Shown piece by piece: positions 1 to 10,610 of a stretch of DNA of 64,000 nucleotides. The position numbers were made by a program, and so were the translations under genes. Each line of letters opens with the position of its first letter. Position 1 is the stretch's first letter. The notes under the pieces were generated by a model, which made no database searches, had not been told where the DNA came from, and saw nothing but the letters and a program-made list of their open reading frames with translations. The DNA is from Ensifer adhaerens (GTDB lineage Bacteria; Pseudomonadota; Alphaproteobacteria; Rhizobiales; Rhizobiaceae): the NCBI RefSeq assembly GCF_000697965.2, contig NZ_CP015880.1, positions 3,874,001-3,938,000 on the forward strand. The letters run 5' to 3'.

Positions 1-160
1 CCAGCGCCACCATGTTCGCCGATGAGGAAATGGAGGTCATCAGCCAGGCGGCCCCGACCGATTGAATAAGGCCGCCGAAATTGGAGGCGAGGCTCGCGAT
101 CCATATCGTGCGGAAGATGTCGTGCTTGAAGGGGGCAAGCGGCGAAATACGGGTTGGCAC
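1..160 (-). CDS. MFS exporter, N-terminal fragment (runs off left edge)
   Basis: Reading leftward from a GTG at 160 gives about 53 residues beginning MPTRISPLAPFKHDIF and continuing into a first membrane helix with SLASNFGGLIQSVGAAW. This is the N-terminus typical of the EntS-like MFS_3 exporter family, inner-membrane proteins that export small molecules. GTG was chosen because a purine-rich AGAGAGAAGACGAG lies directly upstream; no ATG is in frame before it. The frame stays open further upstream. The gene is divergent from rimP and the rest lies outside the window. Family moderately sure, substrate unknown. Confidence 0.7.
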   Translation of the reverse strand, partial: MPTRISPLAPFKHDIFRTIWIASLASNFGGLIQSVGAAWLMTSISSSANMVAL

Positions 161-317
161 CTCGTCTTCTCTCTTCGTTTCTTGATTGTCGTCTCGAAGC
201 GGTTCGTCTCCTGTTATAGGCCCGACAACGCGAAGTGCCACCCGCTGAAACTGACCTTGTTGGCGAAGATGCTCGCCGGCGGTTCGTCCGGCCATTTGCG
301 TCGGACGGCCCAATGCC

Positions 318-346
318 TTGCAATTTGCGGCGATGGGGCGTATATG
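318..346 (+). promoter_or_regulatory. Predicted sigma70-type promoter for rimP-nusA
   Basis: TTGCAA (318-323), a 17-base spacer and TATATG (341-346) form a near-consensus housekeeping promoter. Transcription would begin near 353, giving an 80-base leader before rimP. It sits in the 273-base divergent gap between the MFS fragment and rimP. Confidence 0.55.
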
Positions 347-372
347 AGCCTCAAATTCTTGATCGGTAGATG

Positions 373-404
373 AAGAGTGGGCCCGTCAGGACCCGCTCTT
401 TTTT
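373..404 (+). terminator. Intrinsic terminator in the rimP leader (possible attenuator)
   Basis: A 9-bp stem (373-381 with 392-400; one G-T pair), a 10-base loop and six T residues (399-404) form a classical Rho-independent terminator. It lies between the predicted promoter and the rimP Shine-Dalgarno (421-426), in the same orientation as rimP, so it is placed to attenuate the operon or to end a ~50-nt RNA. Confidence 0.7.
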
Positions 405-433
405 ATTAGCCGGTCCGATGAGGAGATGATCGT

Positions 434-1054
434 TTGTCCGATACGACAACGGCTGAAAATGCAAATGAACCCCGCCTGATCACCGAAACCGGTCTCGACC
501 AGCGCGTCGCCGACATCATCGAGCCGGTGATCGTGCCGATGGGCTACCAGCTCGTGCGGGTGCGCATGTCGGGCCAGAACGGCATGACGCTGCAGATCAT
601 GGCAGAGCGCACCGACGGCACCATGACCGTCGAGGACTGCGAAGAGATCTCCAAGGCCATTTCGCCGGTGCTCGATGTGGAAGATCCGATCGACAAGGCG
701 TATCATCTCGAAGTGTCGTCGCCGGGCATCGACCGCCCGATGGTGCGCAAGTCCGACTTCTTCCGCTGGCAGGGTCACCTGCTGAAATGCGAGACGTCGG
801 TTCTGGTCGATGGCCGCAAGCGGTTCCGCGGCAAGATCGTTTCTGTCGATGACGACGGTTTCCGGCTTGAGCGCGACCAGGTGGCCTATGGCGAGGAGCC
901 CGTCGTCGTGATCCCGTTCACCACGCTTTCCGAAGCGCGGCTGATCCTGACCGACGATCTGATCCGCGATGCGCTGACGGCCGACAAGAAGGCCAAGGCT
1001 GCGCGTGCCGCGAACGAGAATTTCGAAGACGAAGATTCACCTATTGAGGAATAA
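434..1054 (+). CDS. rimP: Ribosome maturation factor RimP
   Basis: 206-residue RimP (DUF150), which binds the 30S subunit and helps its maturation. The N-terminal alpha/beta domain spans about residues 20-95, followed by the SH3-like C-terminal domain (about 98-170) and an acidic tail ending EDEDSPIEE. The start is TTG at 434, supported by AGGAGA seven bases upstream and by the start of homology. It is the first gene of rimP-nusA-ylxR-infB, the usual bacterial order. The leader carries a promoter and terminator, so expression is probably controlled before the start codon. Confidence 0.95.
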   Translation: MSDTTTAENANEPRLITETGLDQRVADIIEPVIVPMGYQLVRVRMSGQNGMTLQIMAERTDGTMTVEDCEEISKAISPVLDVEDPIDKAYHLEVSSPGIDRPMVRKSDFFRWQGHLLKCETSVLVDGRKRFRGKIVSVDDDGFRLERDQVAYGEEPVVVIPFTTLSEARLILTDDLIRDALTADKKAKAARAANENFEDEDSPIEE

Positions 1055-1100
1055 GTCGGGCGGAGCTTGAAAGCCCCCTGCAACCCAACGGAGACAAGAC

Positions 1101-2720
1101 ATGGCAGTCAGTGCTAACCGGCTCGAGCTTCTGCAGATCGCGGATGCTGTCGCGCGTGAAAAGGTGATCGACCGCGAGATCGTTCTGGCCGCGATGGCCG
1201 ACGCGATCCAGAAGGCCGCCCGCTCGCGCTATGGGTCGGAATCGAACATCCGCGCCGACATCAACTCCAAGACTGGCGAAATCCGCCTGCAGCGTCTTCT
1301 GGAAGTGGTCGAGAAGGCTGACGACTACTCCACGCAGATCCCGCTCGAGCTTGCTCGCGATCGCAATCCGGACGCCAAGCTCGGTGACTTCATCGCCGAC
1401 CCGCTGCCGCCGATGGATTTTGGCCGCATCGCCGCCCAGTCGGCCAAGCAGGTCATAGTGCAGAAGGTGCGTGAAGCCGAGCGCGACCGTCAGTTCGACG
1501 AGTTCAAGGATCGCGTCGGCGAGATCGTCAACGGCACGGTCAAGCGCGTCGAATACGGCAACGTCATCGTCGACCTCGGCCGTGGCGAAGGCATCATCCG
1601 TCGCGACGAGATGATCCCGCGCGAAAACATGCGCTACGGCGATCGCGTCCGCTCCTTCGTCTACGACGTTCGCCGCGAACAGCGCGGCCCGCAGATCTTC
1701 CTGTCGCGTACCCATCCGCAGTTCATGGTGAAGCTCTTCACCATGGAAGTGCCTGAAATTTACGACGGCATCATCCAGATCAAGTCGGTTGCCCGCGACC
1801 CGGGTTCGCGCGCCAAGATCGCGGTCGTCTCCAACGATAGCTCGATCGATCCGGTCGGCGCCTGCGTCGGTATGCGCGGTTCGCGCGTTCAGGCCGTCGT
1901 TGGCGAGTTGCAGGGCGAAAAGATCGACATCATTCCGTGGTCGCAGGATCCGGCATCGTTCATCGTCAACGCGCTGCAGCCGGCCGAAGTCGCCAAGGTC
2001 GTTCTCGACGAAGACGCCGAGCGCATCGAAGTGGTCGTTCCCGACGAGCAGCTGTCGCTCGCCATCGGCCGACGCGGCCAGAACGTTCGCCTCGCTTCGC
2101 AGCTGACCGGCTGGGATATCGACATCCTGACCGAGCAGGAAGAGAGCGAACGCCGCCAGAAGGAATTCACCGAGCGCACCAACCTCTTCATGGATGCGCT
2201 CGACGTCGACGAAATGGTCGGTCAGGTGCTGGCTTCGGAAGGCTTTGCCGCCGTCGAGGAGCTTGCCTATGTCGATCTCGACGAAATTGCGTCGATCGAC
2301 GGTTTCGACGACGAGACCGCCAACGAAATCCAGACCCGCGCTCGCGAGTACCTGGACCGGATCGAGGCGGAAATGGATGCCAAGCGCCGCGAACTCGGCG
2401 TTGCCGACGAACTGCGCTCAATCGACGGCCTGACGAGCCAGATGCTCGTTGCGCTGGGCGAAGAAGGCATCAAGACGGTCGAGGACTTTGCTGGTTGCGC
2501 CGCTGACGATCTCGTCGGCTGGAGCGAACGCAAGGACGGCGAGACCAAGCGTTTCGAAGGCACCTTCTCGAAGTTCGACGTCTCGCGCGCCGAAGCCGAA
2601 GCCATGATCGTTCAGGCCCGCCTCGCAGCCGGCTGGATCACGCAAGAGGACCTGGCAAGCGAAGAGGTCGAAGGTGAAGAGCCGATCGACGTTGCCGAAG
2701 GCGCCGAGCAGGACGCTTAA
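1101..2720 (+). CDS. nusA: Transcription termination/antitermination factor NusA
   Basis: 539-residue NusA, the RNA polymerase-associated factor that modulates pausing, termination and antitermination. Visible domains: N-terminal polymerase-binding domain (1-125), S1 (about 135-200), KH1 with [22 protein letters not shown]2 with [14 protein letters not shown], then two helix-hairpin-helix acidic repeats (about 365-500) and an acidic tail. The C-terminal repeats are the long form found in proteobacteria. It lies 46 bases after rimP and 5 bases before the ylxR gene, so cotranscription is likely. NusA could feed back on the terminator in the rimP leader (inference). Confidence 0.97.
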   Translation: MAVSANRLELLQIADAVAREKVIDREIVLAAMADAIQKAARSRYGSESNIRADINSKTGEIRLQRLLEVVEKADDYSTQIPLELARDRNPDAKLGDFIADPLPPMDFGRIAAQSAKQVIVQKVREAERDRQFDEFKDRVGEIVNGTVKRVEYGNVIVDLGRGEGIIRRDEMIPRENMRYGDRVRSFVYDVRREQRGPQIFLSRTHPQFMVKLFTMEVPEIYDGIIQIKSVARDPGSRAKIAVVSNDSSIDPVGACVGMRGSRVQAVVGELQGEKIDIIPWSQDPASFIVNALQPAEVAKVVLDEDAERIEVVVPDEQLSLAIGRRGQNVRLASQLTGWDIDILTEQEESERRQKEFTERTNLFMDALDVDEMVGQVLASEGFAAVEELAYVDLDEIASIDGFDDETANEIQTRAREYLDRIEAEMDAKRRELGVADELRSIDGLTSQMLVALGEEGIKTVEDFAGCAADDLVGWSERKDGETKRFEGTFSKFDVSRAEAEAMIVQARLAAGWITQEDLASEEVEGEEPIDVAEGAEQDA

Positions 2721-2725
2721 GGACG

Positions 2726-3433
2726 ATGATCGCCTCTGATCATGCCGACAGCCTGCCTTCGGACGCCCTGCCCACGGATGGGGGGCCGAAGGATCGCAAC
2801 GGCAGCACGCGGACCTGCATCGTCACCCGTGAAAGCGGTTCGCCAGACGAGTTGATCCGCTTCGTGGCTGGGCCAGACGGTCGCGTCGTTCCCGATCTGA
2901 AGCGTCAGCTTCCGGGGCGCGGCTGCTGGGTCAAGGCCGAGCGGGCGCTGATTGAGAAGGCGGTGGCGAAGAAGTTCTTCGCCCGCGCCCTGAAGGCGGA
3001 CGTCAAGGCCGACGCGACGCTCGCCGACGATGTCGACCGGCTGCTCGCCGAGCAACTGGCCGGAATGATGAACATGGCGCGCAAGGCGGCCCAGTTCATC
3101 TCCGGCGCAACGAAGACGGAGCAGGCCGTCAGGGGACTGGCGGCACTCGCCGTGTTTCACGCGTCCGACGCTGCGGCCGACGGCGTGCGCAAGATAGACC
3201 AGGCCCGCAAGGCGATGAGCTTTGTGGCCGACGATGAAATGGAAATACCTTCGTTCCGTCCCTTCACCGGGGCGGAAATGGAGGGCCTTTTAGGAAGTAA
3301 TGCTTTTATCCATGCCGCAGCGCTTGCAGGGCAGGCGGGTGAAGGTGTAGTGAAGCGCGCAATCATGCTCGAAAAGTACCGAGGATCCGTCCCGGTCCGG
3401 GCCGACGGCGGCGCTGGCAAGCCACAGCAATGA
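2726..3433 (+). CDS. YlxR-L7Ae fusion RNA-binding protein
   Basis: 235 residues. The N-terminal YlxR/DUF448 domain (about 27-105) carries TRTCIVTRE and the LPGRGCWV signature. It is followed by an L7Ae/YlxQ-like segment (about 105-185: MNMARKAAQFISGATKTEQAV) and a C-terminal extension. In Firmicutes ylxR and ylxQ are separate genes between nusA and infB; here both modules are in one protein, as is common in alphaproteobacteria. Both are RNA-binding folds and the family is thought to work with the nusA-infB operon in transcription or ribosome assembly. AAGGA overlaps the nusA stop, suggesting coupling. Confidence 0.88.
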   Translation: MIASDHADSLPSDALPTDGGPKDRNGSTRTCIVTRESGSPDELIRFVAGPDGRVVPDLKRQLPGRGCWVKAERALIEKAVAKKFFARALKADVKADATLADDVDRLLAEQLAGMMNMARKAAQFISGATKTEQAVRGLAALAVFHASDAAADGVRKIDQARKAMSFVADDEMEIPSFRPFTGAEMEGLLGSNAFIHAAALAGQAGEGVVKRAIMLEKYRGSVPVRADGGAGKPQQ

Positions 3434-3538
3434 CCCGCGTCACCGGCACAGTCTGGCATCGCGTACATTGTTTGAGACAATTTGGAAGACAGGGTCAGGT
3501 GATACGCATCCGGCCCTGATCGCTAGGAACGGAACGGA

Positions 3539-6250
3539 ATGACCGACAACAACGACGACAAGACAGGCAGCGCAGCGGGCAAGAAGACGCTGACCCTGAA
3601 GCCCCACGGGGTTTCGCAGGGGACCGTGCGTCAGGACATGGGCCGTGGCCGCACCAAGGCGGTCGTGGTCGAAACCAAGAAACGCCCCTTCCACCGCCCC
3701 AAGGACGAGCGTCCGATCACACCGGTTGCTGCAGCTCCCGCTGCGCGCCCGGCCGATCAGCGCCCGGCTCAGCCGCAGCCTTCGGGTCGCCCGGCACCGC
3801 AGCCGCAGCAGCATTCGACGCGTCAGGAAGCCAACCAGGCCAATCGTCCGCGCGTCGGTGTCGTTCTGAACCAGCTATCCGCCGGTGAGATCGATGCGCG
3901 CCGCCGTGCTCTGGCCGAAGCCCAGATCCGGGACGCCGAAGAAGCGGTCATCCGCGCTGAGAACGAAGCACGCCGCAAGCGTGAGGAAGAAGCGCGTCTC
4001 CAGCAGGAGAAGGAAGAAGCCGCACGCCGCGCTGCCGAGGAAGCAGCCCGCGCGGCGGCCGAGCCCGAAGCCAAAGCCGAAGTTAAGGCCGCAGAGGTTG
4101 TTGAAGAGCGCCCCGTGGCTGCTCGCGCACCGGCTTCCACCGAGCGTCGCGTTGACAGCCGCCCGCAGGCAGGACGGCCCGCCGACCAGGCAGGTGGACT
4201 TCCGACCCCGGCTCCGGCCGGCGCACTGCGCGGCCGTAAGGTCGACAACGAAAAGGATGACGATCGTGGTCCGCGTCCCGGCGCAGGTCCGGCGCGCGGC
4301 AAGGTCGTGCGTCCCGAGCCTGCCAAGGTTCCGGCCCGCCCGAAGGGCGACGACGGCCGCCGCCAGGGCAAGCTGACACTGACCACCGCTGCCGACGAGG
4401 ATAGCGGCCAGCGCGCCCGTTCGCTGTCGGCCATGCGTCGCCGCCAGGAGAAGTTCAAGCGCAGCCAGATGCAGGAAACCCGCGAGAAGATTTCGCGCGA
4501 AGTCATCCTGCCCGAGACCATCACCATTCAGGAGCTGTCGCAGCGCATGTCTGAGCGCGCCGTTGACGTCATCAAGTTCCTGATGAAGGAAGGTCAGATG
4601 ATGAAGCCCGGCGATCTGATCGATGCCGACCTGGCCGAACTCATCGCCGGCGAATTCGGCCACACGGTCAAGCGCGTTTCGGAATCCGACGTCGAAGAGG
4701 GCATCTTCAACGTTTCGGACACGGACGAAGAAATGGAACCGCGTCCGCCGATCGTCACGATCATGGGTCACGTCGACCACGGCAAGACCTCGCTGCTCGA
4801 TGCGATCCGCCACGCCAACGTGGTGGCCGGCGAAGCCGGTGGCATCACCCAGCACATCGGCGCCTACCAGGTCGAGCAGAACGGCAACAAGATCACCTTC
4901 ATCGACACCCCCGGCCACGCGGCGTTCACCGCCATGCGTGCTCGCGGTGCCCAGGCGACCGATATCGCGATCCTGGTGGTTGCGGCTGACGACAGCGTGA
5001 TGCCGCAGACGATCGAATCGATCAACCACGCCAAGGCGGCCGGTGTTCCGATCATCGTGGCGATCAACAAGGTCGACAAGCCGTCGGCAAATCCGCAGAA
5101 GGTTCGCACCGAACTGCTGCAGCACGAAGTCTTCGTCGAATCCATGGGCGGTGAAGTCCTCGACGTGGAAGTGTCCGCCAAGAACGGCACCAACCTCGAC
5201 AAGCTGCTCGAAGCGATCCTGCTTCAGGCGGAAATCCTCGACCTGCGCGCCAATCCGAACCGGACGGCCGAAGGTACGGTCGTGGAAGCCGAGCTTGACC
5301 GCGGTCGCGGTGCGGTTGCCACCGTCCTCGTTCAGAAGGGCACGTTGCGTCCGGGTCAGATCATCGTCGCCGGTGATCAGTGGGGCCGTGTGCGCGCGCT
5401 CGTCAACGACAAGGGCGAACACGTCAAGGAAGCCGGTCCGTCCATGCCGGTCGAGGTTCTCGGCCTGTCCGGTACGCCGGCAGCCGGCGACAAGTTCGCC
5501 GTCGTCGAGAACGAAAGCCGTGCTCGCGAGATCTCCGAGTACCGCCAGCGTCTCGCCCGTGAGAAGCAGGTTGCCCGTCAGTCCGGCTCGCGCGGTTCGC
5601 TCGAGCAGATGATGACCCAGCTCCAGACCTCCGGTCTCAAGGAGTTCCCGCTGGTCATCAAGGGCGACGTGCAGGGTTCGATCGAAGCGATCGCCGGTGC
5701 TCTCGACAAGCTCGGAACCGACGAAGTGCGTGCGCGCATCGTGCATTCGGGTGCCGGCGGTATCACCGAGTCCGATATCTCGCTCGCCGAGGCATCGAAC
5801 GCCGCGATCATCGGCTTCAACGTCCGCGCCAACTCGCAGGCCCGTTCGGCCGCCGAGCGTGCCGGCATCGAAATCCGCTACTACAACATCATCTACGATC
5901 TGGTAGATGACGTGAAGGCGGCGATGTCGGGCCTGCTCTCGCCGGAGCGTCGCGAAACCTTCCTCGGCAACGCCGAGATCCTGGAGGTGTTCAACATCAC
6001 CAAGGTCGGCAAGGTCGCGGGTTGCCGCGTCACCGAAGGCAAGGTCGAGCGTGGCGTCGGTGTCCGTCTGGTTCGCGACAACGTCGTTATCCACGAAGGC
6101 AAGCTCAAGACCCTCAAGCGCTTCAAGGACGAAGTCTCGGAAGTCAATGTCGGTCAGGAATGCGGCATGGCCTTCGAGAACTACGAAGACATCCGCGCCG
6201 GCGATACGATCGAGTGCTTCCGCGTCGAGCATATCACCCGGACGCTCTAA
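3539..6250 (+). CDS. infB: Translation initiation factor IF-2
   Basis: 903-residue IF-2, the GTPase that places initiator tRNA on the 30S subunit. Residues 1-310 are a low-complexity, Ala/Arg/Glu/Pro-rich extension with long charged helices (about 115-175). The IF2_N helix bundle follows (about 320-370, [20 protein letters not shown]), then the G domain with [10 protein letters not shown] near residue 410, [14 protein letters not shown] and SAKNGTN, and the C-terminal barrel and fMet-tRNA domains. Its stop overlaps the ATG of the next gene (TAATG). A 105-base gap separates it from ylxR and contains a small ATTGT/ACAAT hairpin. Confidence 0.97.
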   Translation: MTDNNDDKTGSAAGKKTLTLKPHGVSQGTVRQDMGRGRTKAVVVETKKRPFHRPKDERPITPVAAAPAARPADQRPAQPQPSGRPAPQPQQHSTRQEANQANRPRVGVVLNQLSAGEIDARRRALAEAQIRDAEEAVIRAENEARRKREEEARLQQEKEEAARRAAEEAARAAAEPEAKAEVKAAEVVEERPVAARAPASTERRVDSRPQAGRPADQAGGLPTPAPAGALRGRKVDNEKDDDRGPRPGAGPARGKVVRPEPAKVPARPKGDDGRRQGKLTLTTAADEDSGQRARSLSAMRRRQEKFKRSQMQETREKISREVILPETITIQELSQRMSERAVDVIKFLMKEGQMMKPGDLIDADLAELIAGEFGHTVKRVSESDVEEGIFNVSDTDEEMEPRPPIVTIMGHVDHGKTSLLDAIRHANVVAGEAGGITQHIGAYQVEQNGNKITFIDTPGHAAFTAMRARGAQATDIAILVVAADDSVMPQTIESINHAKAAGVPIIVAINKVDKPSANPQKVRTELLQHEVFVESMGGEVLDVEVSAKNGTNLDKLLEAILLQAEILDLRANPNRTAEGTVVEAELDRGRGAVATVLVQKGTLRPGQIIVAGDQWGRVRALVNDKGEHVKEAGPSMPVEVLGLSGTPAAGDKFAVVENESRAREISEYRQRLAREKQVARQSGSRGSLEQMMTQLQTSGLKEFPLVIKGDVQGSIEAIAGALDKLGTDEVRARIVHSGAGGITESDISLAEASNAAIIGFNVRANSQARSAAERAGIEIRYYNIIYDLVDDVKAAMSGLLSPERRETFLGNAEILEVFNITKVGKVAGCRVTEGKVERGVGVRLVRDNVVIHEGKLKTLKRFKDEVSEVNVGQECGMAFENYEDIRAGDTIECFRVEHITRTL

Positions 6251-6702
6251 TGGGCCTGAAAGCCCGGCAAATCTGCACAACGGCGGCCCTGGCCGCTGTT
6301 GTGTCGTTTTGGTGGACGCCGGTCTTCGCGGAAGTCTGCGACAAGATCTATCCCGAATGGGATGGTCAGAAATTCTCGGTTCTCAACGAGGTGGCCGCTT
6401 TTCTGACCAATTGGGTCGGCCTGGCGGCGCTTTTCTGTCTGGTTACCGGTTCAGCGGTTTTGCGCCTTCGGGCGCTGCTTTGGGTCGGGAGCCTTCTCGG
6501 CGGCCTCCTCCTCCTGGTGGCCATCATGTCCTGGGGAGATGCCGAGCACCAGGTATGGCAGTCGGCCATCAATGAGGGTTGCGCACATCCGCAGTTCGAA
6601 CTGATCCAATTGCTGTCCGCGCTCGTGTTGACGGCTACGGGCGTCTTTCTGGGACTGCGTCGAAGAAAGCGGGCGCAGGCAATCAGAGCTACCCGTGCCT
6701 GA
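6250..6702 (+). CDS. Small membrane protein, function unknown
   Basis: 150 residues starting at an ATG that shares its A with the infB stop codon. There is a likely signal peptide (TTAALAAVVSFWWTPVFA), a soluble part with Cys residues (EVCDKIYPEW), and three hydrophobic segments: around 55-75, 78-98 and near the C-terminus (LIQLLSALVLTATGVFLGL) before a basic tail. I do not recognise the family. Overlap with infB implies translational coupling, yet nothing in it suggests a role in translation. It could be a rhizobial cell-envelope protein carried along in the operon. Confidence 0.7.
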   Translation: MGLKARQICTTAALAAVVSFWWTPVFAEVCDKIYPEWDGQKFSVLNEVAAFLTNWVGLAALFCLVTGSAVLRLRALLWVGSLLGGLLLLVAIMSWGDAEHQVWQSAINEGCAHPQFELIQLLSALVLTATGVFLGLRRRKRAQAIRATRA

Positions 6703-6781
6703 GGCACGGAAGGTATATTACGCTGAAGAGTAAAACGGTTTGCCGCCCCGAGCGGGCGCAATACCTTGGAAAGCAACGACC

Positions 6782-7189
6782 ATGAGCAAAGCCACATCCT
6801 CTGCCCCCTCACAGCGCATGCTGCGCGTCGGCGAACAGGTGCGCGCTGCCATCACCCAGGTTCTGCAACGCGGCGAGGTCCGCGATCCGGTGATCGAGAA
6901 GACCGTCATCGCGATTTCGGAAGTGCGCATGTCACCGGATCTGAAGATCGCCACGGCCTATGTCACGCCGCTTGGCGTGCCCAACCATGCCGAGGTCATC
7001 GACGCGCTCAACCGCAATGCCAAGTACATTCGCGGCCGCCTCGGCCCGCAGCTGCGACAGATGAAATACATGCCCGACGTTCGTTTCCGCGACGATACGA
7101 GCTTCGACAATTACAAGAAGATCGACGAGCTCTTGCGTTCGCCGGAAGTTAGCCGCGATCTCGACCAGACCAGCGAAGACGAAGAATAG
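6782..7189 (+). CDS. rbfA: 30S ribosome-binding factor RbfA
   Basis: 135-residue RbfA, a KH-like protein needed for late 30S maturation and 16S 5'-end processing. [20 protein letters not shown], the central [18 protein letters not shown] strand-helix and the C-terminal [19 protein letters not shown] are characteristic. ATG 6782 is chosen over an upstream in-frame codon because it has GGAAAG about ten bases before it and fits family length. It lies eight bases before truB in the order infB-rbfA-truB, interrupted only by the small membrane protein gene. Confidence 0.95.
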   Translation: MSKATSSAPSQRMLRVGEQVRAAITQVLQRGEVRDPVIEKTVIAISEVRMSPDLKIATAYVTPLGVPNHAEVIDALNRNAKYIRGRLGPQLRQMKYMPDVRFRDDTSFDNYKKIDELLRSPEVSRDLDQTSEDEE

Positions 7190-7197
7190 TAGATTTC

Positions 7198-8133
7198 ATG
7201 TCCAAACCGCGTAAGCCCAAGGGCCGCCCGATCTCGGGCTGGCTGATCCTCGACAAGCCGCTCGACTTCGGCTCCACCGAAGCTGTCTCGAAGATCAAGT
7301 GGCTGTTCAAGGCCCAGAAGGCCGGCCATGCCGGCACGCTCGATCCGCTGGCCTCCGGCATGTTGCCGATCGCGCTTGGCGATGCGACGAAGACCGTTCC
7401 TTACGTCATGGACGGCCGCAAGATCTACGAATTCACCGTCGCCTGGGGCGAGGAACGCTCCACCGACGATCTCGAAGGCGAAGTAACCCATTCCTCGGCC
7501 GAACGGCCGAACGAAGAGGCAATCCGCGCGCTTCTGCCGAAATACACCGGCGTCATCAGCCAGGTGCCGCCGCAGTTCTCGGCGATCAAGATCGATGGCG
7601 AGCGCGCCTATGATCTCGCCCGCGACGGCGAGACGGTCGAAATCCCGGCCCGCGAGGTCGAGGTCCACCGGCTGACTCTGCTGGGTGCCGCACCCAACCT
7701 GGCCCACTTCGAAATCGAATGTGGCAAGGGCACTTATGTGCGCTCACTCGCCCGCGACATGGGCCGCGACCTCGGCTGTTTCGGCCACATCGCGTCGCTG
7801 CGCCGCACCTTCGTCGCGCCCTTCGGCGAAGAGGACATGGTGCCGCTTGCCGACCTGGTGGCGTTGGAAAAGATCGAGGACGACCAGGAACGTCTGGCGG
7901 CACTCGATGCCTATCTGATCGAGACCGGCGAGGCGCTTTCCAGCCTGCCGCACGTGCCTGTCAATGACGACCAGGCGCACCGTCTGAGGATGGGCAATCC
8001 CATTATCCTGCGCGGCCGCGACGCACCGCTGGCGACGCCCGAGGCCTATGCCACGGCGCGCGGCAAGCTGGTCGCGATCGGTGAGATCGCCGAGGGCGAA
8101 TTCCGCCCCAAGCGCGTCTTCGCCGGAAGCTAA
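7198..8133 (+). CDS. truB: tRNA pseudouridine(55) synthase TruB
   Basis: 311-residue TruB, which makes pseudouridine-55 in the T loop of tRNAs. The catalytic motif [19 protein letters not shown] lies near residue 45 with the nucleophilic Asp, and the second conserved motif [15 protein letters not shown] follows near 180. A C-terminal PUA-like segment (about 250-310) is present. It directly follows rbfA (8-base gap) without an obvious Shine-Dalgarno, consistent with translational coupling. It is the last member of the rimP-truB translation cluster before a sensor kinase gene. Confidence 0.96.
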   Translation: MSKPRKPKGRPISGWLILDKPLDFGSTEAVSKIKWLFKAQKAGHAGTLDPLASGMLPIALGDATKTVPYVMDGRKIYEFTVAWGEERSTDDLEGEVTHSSAERPNEEAIRALLPKYTGVISQVPPQFSAIKIDGERAYDLARDGETVEIPAREVEVHRLTLLGAAPNLAHFEIECGKGTYVRSLARDMGRDLGCFGHIASLRRTFVAPFGEEDMVPLADLVALEKIEDDQERLAALDAYLIETGEALSSLPHVPVNDDQAHRLRMGNPIILRGRDAPLATPEAYATARGKLVAIGEIAEGEFRPKRVFAGS

Positions 8134-8316
8134 GCACCCGGAACCATTTGCCTTTGCTTTATCCTTGACGCATGATCCCGGCATGGGTTCCCAGTCCATC
8201 CGAGGTGATTCCGTTTCCGTATCGCGTTTCGTTGCCGTTTGGCGGTTGCGCCGCTTGCGGCGGCGTGCGCCGAAGGCGTTGATGCCGCCGACAGGGAACC
8301 GCAAGGGACGTTGCAG

Positions 8317-10029
8317 GTGACCGGTGTGACGGAGGAAGGAAAGCGCAGGGCAAGCGATGGCCTGGCGGCGATGGTTGATCGCGCCCGTCATCGGCTGACC
8401 CGCCCGTTCAGTTTCTATCTGACGTCGCTGCTGCTGGTCGCCATCGTTCCGGCCTTCATCTTCTCGCTGGTCGTGCTGAAGCGCAGCGTCGACGCGCAGG
8501 AACAGGTCATCACCTCGCTGCTGCAGGCCTCGACCGGATCGGTGACGCGCATCGTCGAGCGCGATATCGAGGGCATGTTGACGACGCTGAAGGTGCTGTC
8601 GACCTCGCGGGCGATTGAGGACGACAATTTGCAAGCCTTCTACGAGAGAGCCTCGACGGCGCTCGCGCAGACGGATTCCTACCTGATCGTCATGGATCGC
8701 AAGCACGAGCAGCGGCTTAACACCCGCGTCCCCTTCGGCACTGAGCTTGGCAAGGGGTCGGATGCGGACTCCATCGAGCGCGCCTTCACCAATAGCGGCG
8801 CGCCGCTCGTCTCCAACGTCTTCTTCGGCAAGACCGCCGGAAAATGGGTGTTCAACGTTTATCTGCCGGCAAAACTCTCGACCGGTGAGGAGTATCTGCT
8901 GGCGTTGACGCAGAACGCCGAGAACATGGCCAAGGCCGTCAACCGCGATACGCTGTCGCCTGGTTGGAACGCGGCCCTCGTCGACGGCGCGGGAAAGGTC
9001 ATCATCTCCTCGGACGCGGCGGTCAAGGCCGGGGAGCCGTTCTTCCTCGACAAGGTTCCGGCGATCAGCATCGGCGTTCGCAACATCAAGGAGAACGGCA
9101 CGGAGTACCGGGTGGCGACCGAATTCTCGGTGATCACCGGCTGGCGGATCATCGCCTGGGCACCGCGGGCGATCGTCGATGCTCCGGCCGTCTGGTCGTT
9201 CCTGTGGCTTTCGCTCGGCGGCATCATCTTTGCCGGCATCGCGATCGCCGGTTCGCTGGCAATCGCGCGGCTGTTGTCGCAGGGCGTCAAGCTCGTGGCG
9301 CAGGATGCCCGCCGCCTTGGCGCCGGCGAGCGGATCGAGCCGCGCCCGCATATGATCGCCGAGGTCGAACAGGTCTCGGCAGCTCTGGCCCGTGCGGCGG
9401 CCGCGCGCACCAAGGCGGAGAGCGAAATCCGTTTCTTGATGCGCGAGGTGGCGCACCGCTCGAAGAACCAGCTGACGGTGATCCAGTCCATGCTGAACCA
9501 GTCGGTCTATTCGGCCGAGAGTGCCGCTGATTTCGCCGACAGTTTCCGCAAGCGCATCGCCGGGCTCGCCCGCTCCACCGACCTTATGATCGCCAACGCC
9601 GCCCAAGGGGTCGATTTCCGGGAACTGGCCCAGAACCAGCTTCAGCCATTCACGCCTGACGATCCGAGGCGGGTGATCCTGTCCGGCCCGCCTTTGCGGC
9701 TCGAGACCCAGATCGCCCAGACACTCGGCATGGCGCTGCACGAGCTCGCGACCAATGCGACCAAATATGGCGCGCTCGCCAACACCTCAGGCGTCGTCAA
9801 GCTGAGCTGGTCGCTGGAGGATGAGGGCATTGCCATACGCTGGCGGGAGGAGGGGGCCGATCTCGCGGGCAAGCCCTCAGATCCGATCCGCAAGGGGTTT
9901 GGCACGCTCGTGCTCGAACGCATGCTCGGCATGGCCCTGAATGCGGGGCTCGAGCGGATGATGCATGCCGACGGCATCGAGTGGCGGATCACCGTGCCGC
10001 GACCGGCCGAAGGGGATGACGTGCCATGA
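8317..10029 (+). CDS. HWE/HisKA_2-family sensor histidine kinase
   Basis: About 570 residues. One membrane helix (LLLVAIVPAFIFSLVVL) precedes an extracytoplasmic sensor domain of roughly 260 residues and a second helix (FLWLSLGGIIFAGIAIAGSLA). The cytoplasmic part has a HAMP-like linker, the phosphoacceptor box REVAHRSKNQL and the HWE-type ATPase domain with HELATNATKYGAL, WREEG and FGTLVLERMLG. HWE kinases are abundant in rhizobia and often work in light or general stress pathways. No response regulator is adjacent, so it is an orphan. GTG 8317 (AAGGGA upstream) is a best guess; GTG 8326 is an alternative. Confidence 0.85.
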   Translation: MTGVTEEGKRRASDGLAAMVDRARHRLTRPFSFYLTSLLLVAIVPAFIFSLVVLKRSVDAQEQVITSLLQASTGSVTRIVERDIEGMLTTLKVLSTSRAIEDDNLQAFYERASTALAQTDSYLIVMDRKHEQRLNTRVPFGTELGKGSDADSIERAFTNSGAPLVSNVFFGKTAGKWVFNVYLPAKLSTGEEYLLALTQNAENMAKAVNRDTLSPGWNAALVDGAGKVIISSDAAVKAGEPFFLDKVPAISIGVRNIKENGTEYRVATEFSVITGWRIIAWAPRAIVDAPAVWSFLWLSLGGIIFAGIAIAGSLAIARLLSQGVKLVAQDARRLGAGERIEPRPHMIAEVEQVSAALARAAAARTKAESEIRFLMREVAHRSKNQLTVIQSMLNQSVYSAESAADFADSFRKRIAGLARSTDLMIANAAQGVDFRELAQNQLQPFTPDDPRRVILSGPPLRLETQIAQTLGMALHELATNATKYGALANTSGVVKLSWSLEDEGIAIRWREEGADLAGKPSDPIRKGFGTLVLERMLGMALNAGLERMMHADGIEWRITVPRPAEGDDVP

Positions 10030-10299
10030 CCTGCCGCCGTCACTTTTTCTCCCTCGATCGGGGCCGAACTCCTCCCGATCGCGGCCGAATGAAATCGCCG
10101 CCGATGCACCCGTTCCCGACCGGCAATTGAGGCCTTCCGCCGGCCCTCCCGGGCGCCGGTCCATGACCCTTTCCTTTTTCATCCAATTCGTTTATAGGCA
10201 CGCCAGCAAAAGGCGCATGCCCGTTGCATTCACGGCCGCAGCTGGACGACATCCCGGCTGACGGCGTCCCGAAATCCTCGAAATCGAAAGGATCATCCG

Positions 10300-10569
10300 A
10301 TGTCGATTGCTGCAGAGCGTAAGGCTCAGCTCATCAAGGAATTTGCAACCGTTGAAGGCGACACCGGTTCTCCGGAAGTCCAGGTTGCTATCCTGACGGA
10401 ACGGATCAACAACCTGACCGAACACTTCAAGGGCCACAAGAAGGATAACCATTCCCGCCGTGGTCTGCTCGCGATGGTTTCCAGCCGTCGTTCGCTCCTC
10501 GACTATCTGAAGAAGAAAGACGAAGCGCGCTACACCAAGCTGATCGGTGCCCTGGGCATCCGTCGCTAA
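10300..10569 (+). CDS. rpsO: 30S ribosomal protein S15
   Basis: 89-residue S15, the primary 16S-binding protein of the small-subunit central domain. The family pattern [39 protein letters not shown] and the C-terminal [16 protein letters not shown] is complete. AAAGGA lies about nine bases before ATG. A strong terminator follows directly, and pnp follows 355 bases later; rpsO-pnp is a conserved pair. The 270 bases upstream hold no gene but probably the rpsO promoter and leader. Confidence 0.98.
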   Translation: MSIAAERKAQLIKEFATVEGDTGSPEVQVAILTERINNLTEHFKGHKKDNHSRRGLLAMVSSRRSLLDYLKKKDEARYTKLIGALGIRR

Positions 10570-10578
10570 GCGACTTAT

Positions 10579-10610
10579 CCGGCGGGTCTTTGCGGCCCGC
10601 CGGCTTTTTT
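10579..10610 (+). terminator. Rho-independent terminator of rpsO
   Basis: CCGGCGGG pairs with CCCGCCGG around a short loop, followed by TTTTTT (10605-10610), starting ten bases after the rpsO stop. Confidence 0.9.

Noticed and set aside
3875..6280. 801-codon open frame antisense to infB
   Set aside because: infB is a clear full-length gene on the plus strand; the antisense frame shows no family motif and arises from GC-rich third positions.
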